Positions 34,100 through 43,241 are shown, counted from the stretch's first letter. The stretch is 64,000 nucleotides of DNA from Candidatus Binatia bacterium (GCA_022826945.1 JAJDTY010000037.1:1-64000); one strand, 5' to 3'. Translations and numbers: made by a program. Notes: generated from the letters alone by a model not told the origin.

Positions 34100-35338
34100 C
34101 TAATTCAACTCCTGACTCGAATAGCCCAAAATGCGCCGCGCAATAATAAGCAGGTTGATCTGCTGAGTGCCCTCATAAATATCGCTGATCTTGGCGTCCC
34201 GCATCCATTTTTCGAGCAAGGTTTTCCGCGAATAACCCAACGGGCCGAGCAGTTCGACCGCCTTCTGCGTGACCTGGGTGACCATGCTGCCGGCTTTGGC
34301 TTTGGCCATAGAGGCTTCGAGATTGTTCTGGATCCCCTGATCGAGCATCCAGGCCGCCCGCCACGTCAACAACCGCGCGGCCTGGAGATTGGCCTCCATA
34401 TCCATAAAGTCCCGCTCAAGCGTGGTCAGCTTTGTCGGTGGGGTGGCGTAACGAATGGTGATTCCTTCTGCCGCAAACGTTTCGCGGACATAATCCACCG
34501 CGGCCCGCGCCACACCCAGCGCACTGGCCGCAACCAGTGGCCGGGTGGCGTCAAATGTGGCCATGACCCCCTTGAAACCCGTGGTCGATTGCTTGACCTC
34601 TGCCTGGCCGAGAATATTATCGAGCGGAATCCGACAGTCTTCAAAGACGAGCATTGCCGTGTCCGAGGCGCGGATACCCATTTTGTCTTCCACTTTGGCA
34701 ACCGTCATACCGGGGGTGTGGTGATCCACCACAAAGGCCTTGATCCCCGCGCGTCCGGCCGACTTGTCCACCGTGGCCCAGACAACCACAAAGCCCTCTG
34801 ATTTTTCGGCCGCCATGAGCCCGCTGGTGCAAAAGATCTTGGTGCCATTGATGACCCACTGATCCCCGTCCTGTACTGCGGTCGTGGTGAGAGCGGCCGA
34901 ATCCGAACCGCAGCCCGGCTCGGTAATTGCCATTGCGCCCCACTTTGGTTCCCCGTCGCGGAAGCGGGACAGAAAGCGCTCTTTCTGCTCGGGAGTACCG
35001 GCCGCCGCGACCGCGGCCCCGCCGAGTGCCGGATGGGGAATGCTGAGATACAGTCCGACATCGCCCCACGACAGTTCTTCAATCAGGACTGCCGAACGGA
35101 CGGTGCGTTCCGAGGGGCGTCGTTCGACGGACTCCGCCTTTCCGCTCGCCTTCTTCTTGCCATCTCCGAAACTGACCAAGTTTTTGGAGGCCTCCCACAT
35201 CATGTTCAGCCATTCCGTCGGCTTTTCGTGCTCGCGCTCGTCATACTCGCGCGAGATGGGGCGCATGGTCCCGTCTGCAACGGCGTGGATCATGTCGCGA
35301 TTTTTTTCAACTGCCGGGGAAAGGGAGAAGTCGATCAT
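34100..35338 (-). CDS. Acyl-CoA dehydrogenase
   Basis: A 412-residue flavoprotein of the acyl-CoA dehydrogenase family. The FAD/substrate-binding signatures are MAITEPGCGSDSAALTTTAV, WVINGTKIFCTSGLMAAE and LGVARAAVDYVRE; near the C-terminus, SDIYEGTQQINLLIIARRILG carries the conserved Glu of the YEGT motif. It oxidises an acyl-CoA alpha-beta bond, passing electrons to ETF. A second dehydrogenase gene is 29 bases upstream. The paired arrangement resembles heteromeric or paired steroid/aromatic-acid dehydrogenases. Confidence 0.93.
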   Translation of the reverse strand: MIDFSLSPAVEKNRDMIHAVADGTMRPISREYDEREHEKPTEWLNMMWEASKNLVSFGDGKKKASGKAESVERRPSERTVRSAVLIEELSWGDVGLYLSIPHPALGGAAVAAAGTPEQKERFLSRFRDGEPKWGAMAITEPGCGSDSAALTTTAVQDGDQWVINGTKIFCTSGLMAAEKSEGFVVVWATVDKSAGRAGIKAFVVDHHTPGMTVAKVEDKMGIRASDTAMLVFEDCRIPLDNILGQAEVKQSTTGFKGVMATFDATRPLVAASALGVARAAVDYVRETFAAEGITIRYATPPTKLTTLERDFMDMEANLQAARLLTWRAAWMLDQGIQNNLEASMAKAKAGSMVTQVTQKAVELLGPLGYSRKTLLEKWMRDAKISDIYEGTQQINLLIIARRILGYSSQELN

Positions 35339-35367
35339 GGTTTGTCTCCAATGGGTCTGTTGGGTCG

Positions 35368-36450
35368 TTAGATCATGGCCAGCCCCTCAAACGTCGCAAA
35401 CCCGCGTCCGTTCCGGAGCCAGCGTTCAACCGGATGATCCCGGATATAGCCGTGCCCGCCCAGGGTTTGGACGGCGTTATCCGCCACTTTGAGAACCATA
35501 GTGGCCGCGTAATTCTTGGCCAAGCACGCTTCGCGCGTTGCGTCTGCGCCAGTGTCGATTTTCCAGGCCGCCTCCCAGACGAGGAGGCGCGCCGCGTCGA
35601 CCTCCATGGCCATCTCGGCCAACATAAAAGCGATGGCCTGTTTCTGGGCAATAGCCGTACCAAAGGCCCTCCGCTCCTTGGCATACTCCCGCGCGTACTC
35701 ATAGGCGGCTCTGGCTACGCCAACGGCCATGGCCGAGAGGGCGACCCGCGAGCGGTTTAACACAGGCTGGATATCGCCTTGCAGTTGTGAGGAAGCAGGA
35801 ACGCGGCAATTGTCCAAACGCAGTTCATACGTGGCAACCGCTTTGAGGCCCATATTTTTCTCCCGCTCGCCTATGGTCAGTCCTGGCGTATCCTGAGGGA
35901 GAAGAAAGGCTGCGATACCGTTGTCTCCCCTGGCATAGACCAGGAGATGGACCGCCTCGGCGGCAAGCGGCACAAAACATTTGGTGCCGTTCAGGACAAA
36001 CTCGCCGCTGTGTTGCGCGGCTGTTGTGGTGAGTTCGTTGAGGTCAAAGCCGAAGCGCGGCTCCATAACTGCGGCCGTGCCGGCTGTGAAATGAGGGCCG
36101 ATATAGGCGCTGAGAATCTGCGCCTTTTGCTCATGTGTCCCCAGCATTATGACCGGATAGGTCACCAGTTGGGGCGAGAGAATATGAAGCGCCAGCGAGA
36201 GGTCCCCCCAGGCCAGCTCTTCACAAATGAGTGATCCTGTGACCGTCGAAGACTCGGCGCCGACACCACCGTAGGCTTCGGGAATCGTGCTTTGCACCAG
36301 GCCGAGCTCCCAGGCCTGCTGGGCTGCAGCATTGGGAAATATCCCGCTCTCATCCGCCTCGTGTGCAAGCGGGCGGAGCTGTTCGCGGGCAAATTCCGCA
36401 ACCGTATCCCGAATCAGTTGTTGTTCGTCGTTGGGTTGAAAACCAAGCAT
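35368..36450 (-). CDS. Acyl-CoA dehydrogenase, shorter partner
   Basis: A 360-residue acyl-CoA dehydrogenase: AVMEPRFGFDLNELTTTAA, FVLNGTKCFVPL, GVARAAYEYAREYAKERRAFG, and the C-terminal region GGHGYIRDHPVERWLRNGRGFATFEGLAMI, with the catalytic-type Glu in FEG. It ends immediately after that motif, so it lacks the last helix of typical members. GAGGAGACGG precedes ATG 36450. It is encoded just upstream of the longer paralogue on the same strand, and the two may form a complex, as seen in some two-subunit acyl-CoA dehydrogenases (inference). Confidence 0.91.
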   Translation of the reverse strand: MLGFQPNDEQQLIRDTVAEFAREQLRPLAHEADESGIFPNAAAQQAWELGLVQSTIPEAYGGVGAESSTVTGSLICEELAWGDLSLALHILSPQLVTYPVIMLGTHEQKAQILSAYIGPHFTAGTAAVMEPRFGFDLNELTTTAAQHSGEFVLNGTKCFVPLAAEAVHLLVYARGDNGIAAFLLPQDTPGLTIGEREKNMGLKAVATYELRLDNCRVPASSQLQGDIQPVLNRSRVALSAMAVGVARAAYEYAREYAKERRAFGTAIAQKQAIAFMLAEMAMEVDAARLLVWEAAWKIDTGADATREACLAKNYAATMVLKVADNAVQTLGGHGYIRDHPVERWLRNGRGFATFEGLAMI

Positions 36451-36584
36451 ACCGGCCGTCTCCTCGTGATTCCTGTCCCTGCGCCGCCCCTAGTTTAGCA
36501 TAAAAAGGGAGAATTGAACCTTGACTCTCATATGCCCAAGTGGGATGCTGAAGCATCAACATCATTCCACAGGGAGGGAAGACT

Positions 36585-37274
36585 ATGGGCTTACCAAATG
36601 GCGTGCATCATCTGGCGATCTGTACCAAGAATATGAAGGAGCAGATTGAGTTTTTTACCCAAGTCGTCGGTATGGAGCTGGTTGCGCTGTACTGGATGCA
36701 TGGCGTGAAGAATACCTATCACGGCTTCGTCCGTCTGGGCGACAGCTCGTCCATCGCCTTTGTCCAAGGCCCGGAGAGCGGCGAGATCCAACCCCAAACC
36801 GGGGTCTCCCATGCAAGCTGGACCGCGGGTCTGGTAGCGCCAGGTGCCATGCAGCATCTGGCGCTCAATGTAGACACAGAAGAAGATTTGCTGGCCATGC
36901 GGGACCGTGTCCGCTCGCACGGGCACTGGGTCATGGGGCCGCTCGATCACGGCTTCTGCAAGTCCATTTATTTTGCCGGGCCAGAGGGCATGATGCTCGA
37001 ATTCTCGACTTCCGAGGGCGAAGCGATTGATGCCGAATCCTGGATTGATCCCGAGGTGGTGAAGCTCAACGGCATCAGTCTGGAAGAGCTGGAACAGTAT
37101 AAAAACCCTCCGGCATTTGAATCCCAAGGGGGCACAGTCCAAAACCCCGAGGTTGACTTGAATGCCCCCCCCATGCAGTTCCCACCGGGCCAGGAGGTCG
37201 TCTACTCGATGTCGGACGAAGAGGTGACGACAAAACTGAGCGAGACCACACCGCCCGTCCAACCGAATCACTGA
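36585..37274 (+). CDS. VOC-family (extradiol dioxygenase-like) protein
   Basis: A 229-residue member of the vicinal oxygen chelate superfamily. GVHHLAICTKNMKEQIEFFTQVVGMELV is the first beta-alpha-beta module; AMQHLALNVDTEEDLLAMRDRVRSHGHWVMGPLDHG and SIYFAGPEGMMLEFSTSEG form the second, with His and Glu in positions usual for metal ligands. Members include glyoxalases, fosfomycin-resistance proteins and extradiol dioxygenases. It ends in an unconserved proline-rich tail. GGGAGGGAAGACT precedes the ATG. It is divergent from the acyl-CoA dehydrogenase pair and co-directional with a dicupin protein, suggesting a catabolic module. Confidence 0.86.
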   Translation: MGLPNGVHHLAICTKNMKEQIEFFTQVVGMELVALYWMHGVKNTYHGFVRLGDSSSIAFVQGPESGEIQPQTGVSHASWTAGLVAPGAMQHLALNVDTEEDLLAMRDRVRSHGHWVMGPLDHGFCKSIYFAGPEGMMLEFSTSEGEAIDAESWIDPEVVKLNGISLEELEQYKNPPAFESQGGTVQNPEVDLNAPPMQFPPGQEVVYSMSDEEVTTKLSETTPPVQPNH

Positions 37275-37331
37275 CGACGCGTTTCTGGTTCACCCGGTTC
37301 ATGAGTACGAATTGCGACCGCAGGAGGGGAT

Positions 37332-38012
37332 ATGGCAGCACAGCACGAGAGCTCGCAATCACGGCTGATCGCCGTCAATGACTTTGCCTGGCAGGAATTG
37401 ATGCCGGGCGTGCAGGCCCGCAGCCTGTGGACTGACGAAAAAACCAATAGGCGGGCGCTGATGACGCGGATCACGCCCGGCCTGCAAATGCCGACCCACA
37501 AGCATGTGGGCGACGAACTGGTCTATCTCATCGAAGGGACCCTGTCGGATGAGTTTGGCACGATAACCGCGGGCAATATGGGTTATCGGCCCGACGGGTG
37601 CGTCCACAGCGTATCGAGTAACACTGGGGCAACTGCTATTGCGATTATCACCGGTGGGGTGGAGCCTGCGACCGAACGAGGGAACGCCCCACCGTCCCAG
37701 GTCTTTTCGCTGAGTCAGCTGGAATGGGCTGAGGCCCGGCCGGGTATCCGCCTGAAGTCCGTTTGGGAAGATCAGGTGGCCAGGCGACGGGCCGTACTCG
37801 CGCGCTTTGAGCCGGGCTCGGTGCTGCCCTTGCATCGCCATAACGGGGATGAACTCATCTTCGTGATCGAAGGGGAAAACGAGGATGAGTCCGGCCCGGT
37901 GCCAACCGGCAATATGAGCTATCGACCCAACGGGTGTACCCACACCGTCACAAGCAAAAACGGGGCGACAGCCCTGAATTTTGTCTGGGGCGGGGCAGAG
38001 ATGATCGAGTAG
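37332..38012 (+). CDS. Tandem two-cupin protein (ChrR-like)
   Basis: A 226-residue protein made of two homologous cupin domains of about 95 residues: WQELMPGVQARSLWTD...MPTHKHVGDELVYLIEG...GNMGYRPDGCVHSVSS, then EWAEARPGIRLKSVWED...LPLHRHNGDELIFVIEG...GNMSYRPNGCTHTVTS. Each has a His-x-His-x4-Glu metal site and a late His, so both may bind metal. Intragenic duplication is evident by eye. Such cupins resemble the ChrR-type anti-sigma cupin and acetylacetone-cleaving dioxygenases. The ribosome-binding site AGGAGGGG is strong. It follows the VOC gene by 57 bases. Confidence 0.86.
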   Translation: MAAQHESSQSRLIAVNDFAWQELMPGVQARSLWTDEKTNRRALMTRITPGLQMPTHKHVGDELVYLIEGTLSDEFGTITAGNMGYRPDGCVHSVSSNTGATAIAIITGGVEPATERGNAPPSQVFSLSQLEWAEARPGIRLKSVWEDQVARRRAVLARFEPGSVLPLHRHNGDELIFVIEGENEDESGPVPTGNMSYRPNGCTHTVTSKNGATALNFVWGGAEMIE

Positions 38013-38088
38013 ACGTCTGCGTCAAAAAATTTCAACCCGTAGCCTCGCTGTCTGCCGGGCTGTTCGACTGCCAGAGCCGCCAGCCCGG

Positions 38089-39624
38089 CTATGCATCGTC
38101 CGCCTCACCCGTTCGCCCCAGGGTCCACACCAGTACGGCACCAAGGCCAACCCCCAAAGGGAGTAAAAGAAGGGGGGGAACGCCAAAACCGGCCGGCAGA
38201 TAGCCCAAACACAGCGAGATCGCCCCAACCGTGAGTGCGTACGGTAACTGCGTTCGTACATGAGTGATGACATCAACCCCGCTGGCTGTAGCGGACAATA
38301 TCGTTGTGTCTGAAATCGGCGAGATATGGTCGCCAAAGCAGGCGCCGGCGAGAACCGCCCCAACCGTGGCCAGGACCGGAGGGCCGACCGTCCCGCCCGC
38401 AAGGGAGACGGCCAGGGGAACGACCAGCGGAATGAGAATGGCCATCGTACTAAACGAGCTTCCGGTCGCAAAGGAGATGGCCGCTGCCACCAGAAACGTC
38501 AATGCGGGCAGGCTCCACGTGCTCACACTGCCGGTCAGTAAATCGGTCAGGGCGCGCGCTGTGCCTATGGTTTCGAGCGCCGTCCCCAATCCCCAGGCCA
38601 GATACAGAATCACCAACGCGCCGAGAATACGCCGCATACCGCGCCAGCTCGCCAGTAGCACTCCGGGGAGCATGAGGGTCCGGCTGTATAAAGACAATAC
38701 GATGGAGACCATAAAAGCCGTGCCGGCACCCAGCACCATAGACCGATAGGCATTGGCCGACCCCATAATCGAGAGGAGCGTGGGATGGGCCGGACCACTC
38801 GCTCCCGCACTGGCTCGGCCGTCCAAATAGAGAAAGGCCACGGTTGCCAGCAGGAGGCTCAGAATAGGGCCCGCCGCCAGCCAAGCGGACTGGGCCGGCT
38901 CGGGTCTCTCACTCTTCTCGATAGCAAGTGTGGCGGCTCGCGTTTCGTGTTCCAGACGGGCCATGGGTCCAAAGTCCCGACCTGACAGGGCAACCGCGCC
39001 AACAAAAGCCAGGGAATAGATGCTGTAAAAACGAAACGGCAGGGTGCTCACAAAGAAGAGCAGGAGACCGCCGGCAAGCGGAACGCCTTTGAGCGCGTCG
39101 GCGAGCAGCCCCAACTCGTAACCGATCCATGTTGAGATGACGGCAAATGAAGCCACCGGAGCCGCAGTCGAATCCACAATATACGCGAGCTTGGCGTGCG
39201 AGAGCCTGTGGCGATCATAGAGAGGACGAAAGGTGGTGCCGACCATCAGGCAGTTGGCATAATCGTCAAAAAAGACGAACAGACCGGCCAACCAACTGGC
39301 AGCCATGGCGCTCCGTGGGCCGCGAACGATCCGTTCAGCTTTGCGGACAAGCGCGATGGTTCCGCCATTGCGCTCGATGACCGCGACCATGCTGGCCACG
39401 AGGAGGGAAAACGTCGTAATGAGAATGTTGTCGGCATCAAACGCCACGTGGAAGAGGAAACCGGCCGTTCGTGTGGCCGCGGCCAGGGGGTCGAGTTGGG
39501 TGGCGAGGAGCGCCCCACACCCCAGGCCGATGCTCAATGAGAGGCGCACCCGTTGGGTGGCAATCGCTAGGCCAATAGTGACCAGTGGAGGGAGGAGGGT
39601 GAGGGGCGAGCCATACCATTCCAT
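38089..39624 (-). CDS. NhaC-family Na+/H+ antiporter
   Basis: A 511-residue polytopic membrane protein homologous to the NhaC protein at 1729. Shared signatures include FFDDYANCLMVGTTFRPLYDRHRLSHAKLAYIVDSTAAPVAS, DHISPISDTTILSATASG and ATGSSFSTMAILIPL. It lacks the large polar N-terminal segment of the first copy and has a hydrophilic stretch (GRDFGPMARLEHETRAATLAIEKSERPEPA) in the middle. It is expected to exchange cations or organic acids for protons. It follows an SDR gene (39646-40386) on the same strand. The transported substrate is unknown. Confidence 0.92.
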   Translation of the reverse strand: MEWYGSPLTLLPPLVTIGLAIATQRVRLSLSIGLGCGALLATQLDPLAAATRTAGFLFHVAFDADNILITTFSLLVASMVAVIERNGGTIALVRKAERIVRGPRSAMAASWLAGLFVFFDDYANCLMVGTTFRPLYDRHRLSHAKLAYIVDSTAAPVASFAVISTWIGYELGLLADALKGVPLAGGLLLFFVSTLPFRFYSIYSLAFVGAVALSGRDFGPMARLEHETRAATLAIEKSERPEPAQSAWLAAGPILSLLLATVAFLYLDGRASAGASGPAHPTLLSIMGSANAYRSMVLGAGTAFMVSIVLSLYSRTLMLPGVLLASWRGMRRILGALVILYLAWGLGTALETIGTARALTDLLTGSVSTWSLPALTFLVAAAISFATGSSFSTMAILIPLVVPLAVSLAGGTVGPPVLATVGAVLAGACFGDHISPISDTTILSATASGVDVITHVRTQLPYALTVGAISLCLGYLPAGFGVPPLLLLPLGVGLGAVLVWTLGRTGEADDA

Positions 39625-39645
39625 GGGGTGTGCCCACCGGCGTGC

Positions 39646-40386
39646 TTACAAGCCCAAGCTCATCCCTCCATCAGCAATCAACATCTGGCCGGTAAGATAC
39701 GACGCCAGCGGTGAGGCCAGAAACAACGCAATGCCGCCTATGTCCTCCGGTGTTCCCCAGCGTTTCATGGGGATCGAGTCAAGCGAATCCTGATAGCGGC
39801 GCGGATGGTCCCAGGTGACCTTGGTGATCTTGGTGGCGATCAATCCTGGGGCGATCCCGTTGACCCGGATGCCGTCCCCGGCCCAAGCCTCGGCCAGGGT
39901 TTTGGTCAGGGTGACGAGCGCCCCCTTGCTGGCACTATACGCGGGGTTCCCCAGCACGGAGAAAAAGCTTGCTCCCGAGCCGAGCACGATGATGCTGCCC
40001 TGAGTTTTGGCCAACATGGGCTGGAACTTGGTGCAACTACTCATGACGCTCATGAGGTTGACGTCCAGTACGCGCCTGAAGGTTGGCATCTGAAACTCGG
40101 CCCGCTTATACTCGACAATACCTTGTGAGGCGACCAGCACATCAAGGGAGTCAAAGGGCAGTTGCAGGGCCTCGACGTTGCGGTCGCTTGACACGTCCCA
40201 TTGGAAATAATCCAGGCCGTCCAGCGCGGAGCCTTCTTCGTTCGCGTAATCTGCTGCGCTTGCGCGGGTACCGGAGACAAAGACCCGCGCGCCGTGGTCG
40301 CGGAAACGGCGCGCGATGCCGTTTCCTATCCCGCTCGACCCGCCAATGACCAGAACGGTTTTATTATTGAAATCGATTTCATTCAT
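39646..40386 (-). CDS. Short-chain dehydrogenase/reductase
   Basis: A 246-residue SDR from ATG 40386 with GAGGGGC upstream. It has VLVIGGSSGIGNGIARRF, LVASQGIVEY, IVLGSGASFFS (catalytic Ser) and AYSASKGALVTLTKTLAEAW (Tyr-x-x-x-Lys). An NAD(P)-linked alcohol or ketone reaction is expected. The antiporter gene follows 22 bases later in the same direction, which suggests a shared transcript, possibly for uptake and oxidation of one compound (inference). Confidence 0.88.
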   Translation of the reverse strand: MNEIDFNNKTVLVIGGSSGIGNGIARRFRDHGARVFVSGTRASAADYANEEGSALDGLDYFQWDVSSDRNVEALQLPFDSLDVLVASQGIVEYKRAEFQMPTFRRVLDVNLMSVMSSCTKFQPMLAKTQGSIIVLGSGASFFSVLGNPAYSASKGALVTLTKTLAEAWAGDGIRVNGIAPGLIATKITKVTWDHPRRYQDSLDSIPMKRWGTPEDIGGIALFLASPLASYLTGQMLIADGGMSLGL

Positions 40387-40547
40387 TGTTGATTGCCCCT
40401 CTGCTGAAAATTGCCCATTGTGACGAAGCCAGCCTACTGTAACGAGTGTCACCCGGCTGAGAAAGGGTAGGAGAGGGCATGGGCGGCTTGCATCCCGACG
40501 CAGGGACAGGCATGTAAGAAGGCACCGACTATAGTAAGGAGGGAGCT

Positions 40548-41075
40548 ATGGCTTTACCGCAAGAGATTCGTCCGATTAACAGTGAACTGATGGATGCAAT
40601 CACGCAGTCGTCGGACGCGGATTGGATTCCCAATCCGGATGATCCCGAACGCGCCTTTATGAGGGTGCTGTGGACCGGAGAAGAGAGTGGCCGCTGGATG
40701 GTGCATTTCCGTTGGCTGAAAGGCTATGTCGCCCCGCCGCATAAACATCTGAGTGCGGCGCACACCTATATTCTTTCGGGCAAACTCAAAGTCCGGGGCG
40801 GTACATTTAACGCCGGTGATTATGTCCATGAGGCCAACGGCATGGTCCACGGAGCCACCACCGCGTTGGAAGACACGGAATATCTGTTCATGTGTGACGG
40901 CCCGGTCATCTTTTTTGGCAAAGACGAGTTCACCGGTTATCTTGGTTGGGAAGAGATTCGGCGCATGCAGCAAGCCCATGAAGCGGCCAAAAAGAAAGCT
41001 GCGGCGCGGAAGAGGTCCGCATCGAAAAAGCGCGTGACCGCCAGAAAGCGGACCACCAAGAAGAAAGCCGCCTAG
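40548..41075 (+). CDS. Cupin-domain protein with lysine/arginine-rich H1-like tail
   Basis: A 175-residue protein. A cupin domain spans about residues 35-135 (HFRWLKGYVAPPHKHLSAAHTYILSGKLKVRGGTFNAGDYV, with HGATTALEDTEYLFMCDG) and has two His for metal binding. From about 145 it is almost entirely basic: AAKKKAAARKRSASKKRVTARKRTTKKKAA. That tail resembles histone H1 or AlgP-like DNA-binding sequences. The ribosome-binding site AAGGAGGGA is strong. The combination suggests a metal-dependent cupin tethered to nucleic acid or membrane, though the role is unknown. The N-terminal cupin type resembles 2,4'-dihydroxyacetophenone dioxygenase-like proteins. Confidence 0.82.
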   Translation: MALPQEIRPINSELMDAITQSSDADWIPNPDDPERAFMRVLWTGEESGRWMVHFRWLKGYVAPPHKHLSAAHTYILSGKLKVRGGTFNAGDYVHEANGMVHGATTALEDTEYLFMCDGPVIFFGKDEFTGYLGWEEIRRMQQAHEAAKKKAAARKRSASKKRVTARKRTTKKKAA

Positions 41076-41161
41076 GTGGCGGTACTGCCGACCAGCGTGT
41101 GAGTTACTAACGCCCGGAGTGCTGACGAACGGACTCTGGGCGTTGTCTTTGGAGCGGTGGA

Positions 41162-41926
41162 GTGCGCACCACGCGTGCTCTACTCCTTAGTCCAGCGCTC
41201 GGATACATTGTCTGCATGTCAGAAAACAAAGCCGCGTCACCCCCTGCAGTTCCTGCTGCCACCGTCATCGTGCTTCGGAATGCGGAGCGCGGACCAAAAG
41301 GCATCGAAGTCCTGTTATTACGCCGAAACGCAAAAACCGCCTTTCATGGCGGGGCCTGGGTATTCCCCGGCGGACATATTGATCCCGAAGATCATAATCC
41401 GGACGCACCGGGCGATATGCTGGCTGCCGCCCGGCAGGCTGCGGTCCGCGAGACTCAGGAAGAAGCCGGCCTCAGCCTCTCGAAAGCGGACTTGCTCTAT
41501 TTTTCGCACTGGACCACACCCCTGGTTCGACCGAAACGTTTTTCAACCTGGTTTTTTGTTGCCCAAGCTGGCAGGGATGCCGTTCAGGTTGACGGCACGG
41601 AAATCAACGCCCATGCCTGGATGCGCCCACACGAGGCGCTGGCAGCACGGCAGGCCGGCGAGCTTGAACTGCCGCCGCCAACCTTTGTTTCACTGACGAA
41701 ACTCTCGGCTTTTGGAACGGTCGAGGACGCGCTCGCGTATGTACGTGGACGTGAGCCGGACATCTTTTTCCCCAAGCTTGAGAAAGTCGAGGACGGCTAT
41801 TGTTCGATCTATCACGGCGATGCCGGATATGAGTCCTCGAGTGTCGATGAACCGGGAAGGCGTCACCGGTTATGGATGCGTAAAAGTGGCTGGCACTACG
41901 AGCGCGCGCAGGAGCATGCCGGTTGA
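41162..41926 (+). CDS. NUDIX hydrolase, NUDT19-like with split Nudix box
   Basis: A NUDIX protein of 254 residues from GTG 41162 (GGAG seven bases upstream) or 236 from ATG 41216. The Nudix box is interrupted: GGHIDPEDHNPDAPGDMLAAARQAAVRETQEEAGL, with the G-G start and REtxEEaG end separated by extra residues, as in NUDT19-type CoA diphosphatases. Late residues GDAGYESS resemble the C-terminal region of that group. It may hydrolyse acyl-CoA or nucleotide diphosphates. It overlaps nothing and is followed by a TauD-like gene 31 bases later. The exact substrate is unknown. Confidence 0.85.
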   Translation: MRTTRALLLSPALGYIVCMSENKAASPPAVPAATVIVLRNAERGPKGIEVLLLRRNAKTAFHGGAWVFPGGHIDPEDHNPDAPGDMLAAARQAAVRETQEEAGLSLSKADLLYFSHWTTPLVRPKRFSTWFFVAQAGRDAVQVDGTEINAHAWMRPHEALAARQAGELELPPPTFVSLTKLSAFGTVEDALAYVRGREPDIFFPKLEKVEDGYCSIYHGDAGYESSSVDEPGRRHRLWMRKSGWHYERAQEHAG

Positions 41927-41957
41927 GCGCGGTTCCGCTTTTCAGGAGGACATGACC

Positions 41958-42836
41958 ATGGCCGTATCGTTCTCAAAAATTACGGATGTCTTTGGGGCGG
42001 AAGTTGATGGGGTGGACATCGCGGCGGGTGTCGGCGAAACAGCCATGCGGGACATCGTCGATCTATTTAACGACTATTCCATCCTGGTTTTCCACGACCA
42101 GAAAATAAACGACGAGCAGCAGATTCGTTTCAGTCGGCTCTTTTCCGAGGTCGGTCATTTTGGCGGACTGGAGAAAACCGTGGTGCAGAATGCCAGTGGT
42201 GGGACCGAGATCGCCGACCTCTCAAACGTTGAGCCCGACACCAAGGTCATTATCCCGCCAACAGACAAGCGCATGGTCTTTAACTCCGGCAACGAGATGT
42301 GGCACACCGACAGCTCGTTCAAGCGTGTTCCGGCAACCGCTTCTCTGCTGTCCGGCCGCGAGGTCCCGCCGACTGGGGGAGAGACCGAGTTTGCGACCGA
42401 GCGGGCCGCCTACGCCGACCTGTCCGTAGCCATGCGCGAGCGGATCGGTCCGCTGATCGCCATTCACGATTTTGCGTATAACCGCAGCCTGATTGATCCG
42501 AACCTGATGACCGAGGAACAGAAGCGGGAGACTCCGCCGATACCGCAGGCGGTGGTTCGAGCCAACCCGGCCAACGGTCGCAAGAATTTCTATGCCGGAG
42601 CCCACGCATCCCATATACGCGGGATGCCGCTCGAAGAAGGCCGGGCCCTGCTCAAAGACCTGACCGCCATCGCCACTCAGCCCCAATACACCCTTCGCCA
42701 CACCTGGCGCGCCAACGACCTGGTGATCTGGGACAACCGCTGTTGCCTCCACCGTGGCCGCCCCTGGGATAAAGCCCGCTACCGCCGGATCATGTATCGC
42801 ACCACGGTCGCGGGGGTCGGACCTACCGCGGAGTAG
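41958..42836 (+). CDS. TauD/TfdA-family alpha-ketoglutarate-dependent dioxygenase
   Basis: A 292-residue non-haem Fe(II) dioxygenase. I start it at ATG 41958, eight bases after AGGAGG, rather than the track's 41712 which runs back through the NUDIX gene. The facial triad is in MWHTDSSFKR (His-x-Asp) and DNRCCLHRGRPWDKARYRRIMYRTTV (distal His, with Arg for 2-oxoglutarate). SILVFHDQKINDEQQIRFSRLF is the typical family N-terminus. It should hydroxylate or desulfonate an organic substrate. The gene follows NUDIX and precedes a broken antitoxin. Confidence 0.92.
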   Translation: MAVSFSKITDVFGAEVDGVDIAAGVGETAMRDIVDLFNDYSILVFHDQKINDEQQIRFSRLFSEVGHFGGLEKTVVQNASGGTEIADLSNVEPDTKVIIPPTDKRMVFNSGNEMWHTDSSFKRVPATASLLSGREVPPTGGETEFATERAAYADLSVAMRERIGPLIAIHDFAYNRSLIDPNLMTEEQKRETPPIPQAVVRANPANGRKNFYAGAHASHIRGMPLEEGRALLKDLTAIATQPQYTLRHTWRANDLVIWDNRCCLHRGRPWDKARYRRIMYRTTVAGVGPTAE

Positions 42837-43004
42837 GAACAGGTCGGAATCCGATCTCTTCCTTGAGCGGGGCGGTTGAGATTCAGAGCGGCTGCCTAAC
42901 GTCAGCCTATGCTGCCGAATCCTCTGACAGCCTCCTCAGCTCAAACCTGCCTCTAATGCTATCATTTTGATATCAACATGAGCAAAAGCTGGGGGTGGTA
43001 CGTC

Positions 43005-43241
43005 ATGGCTCAGGTACTTGTACGAAACTTGGACGAAAAAACTGTTGCTCAACTGAAGAAGCGGGCCGCAGGGAACGGACGTTCTCTCCAGGCTGAGTTG
43101 AAGCTGCTACTCGAACAGGCGGTACGACCTGATGGGATGGATGCGTGGCAGAGCGTAAAGCAGTTTTGAGAGAAAATGAAAAAGTCGCGACGAATTTTCT
43201 CCGATAGCGCGACACTTATCCGAGAGGACAGCAAACGGTGA
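43005..43241 (+). pseudogene. FitA-like ribbon-helix-helix antitoxin with in-frame TGA
   Basis: ATG 43005 begins MAQVLVRNLDEKTVAQLKKRAAGNGRSLQAELKLLLEQA, the FitA/Arc-type ribbon-helix-helix antitoxin. The track ORF stops at TGA 43167-43169 after VKQF. In the same frame after the stop the sequence continues EKMKKSRRIFSDSATLIREDSKR to a TGA at 43239. SDSA-LIRED is the usual C-terminal end of this antitoxin type, so the gene carries a nonsense mutation. The truncated product would keep the DNA-binding domain but lose the toxin-binding tail. A GTG overlapping the second stop marks where the toxin gene would begin. Confidence 0.75.

Noticed and set aside
34100-36450. Bile-acid or cholesterol side-chain heteromeric dehydrogenase
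   Set aside because: The pairing is suggestive, but the sequences show no diagnostic residues and the neighbouring genes do not form a steroid cluster.
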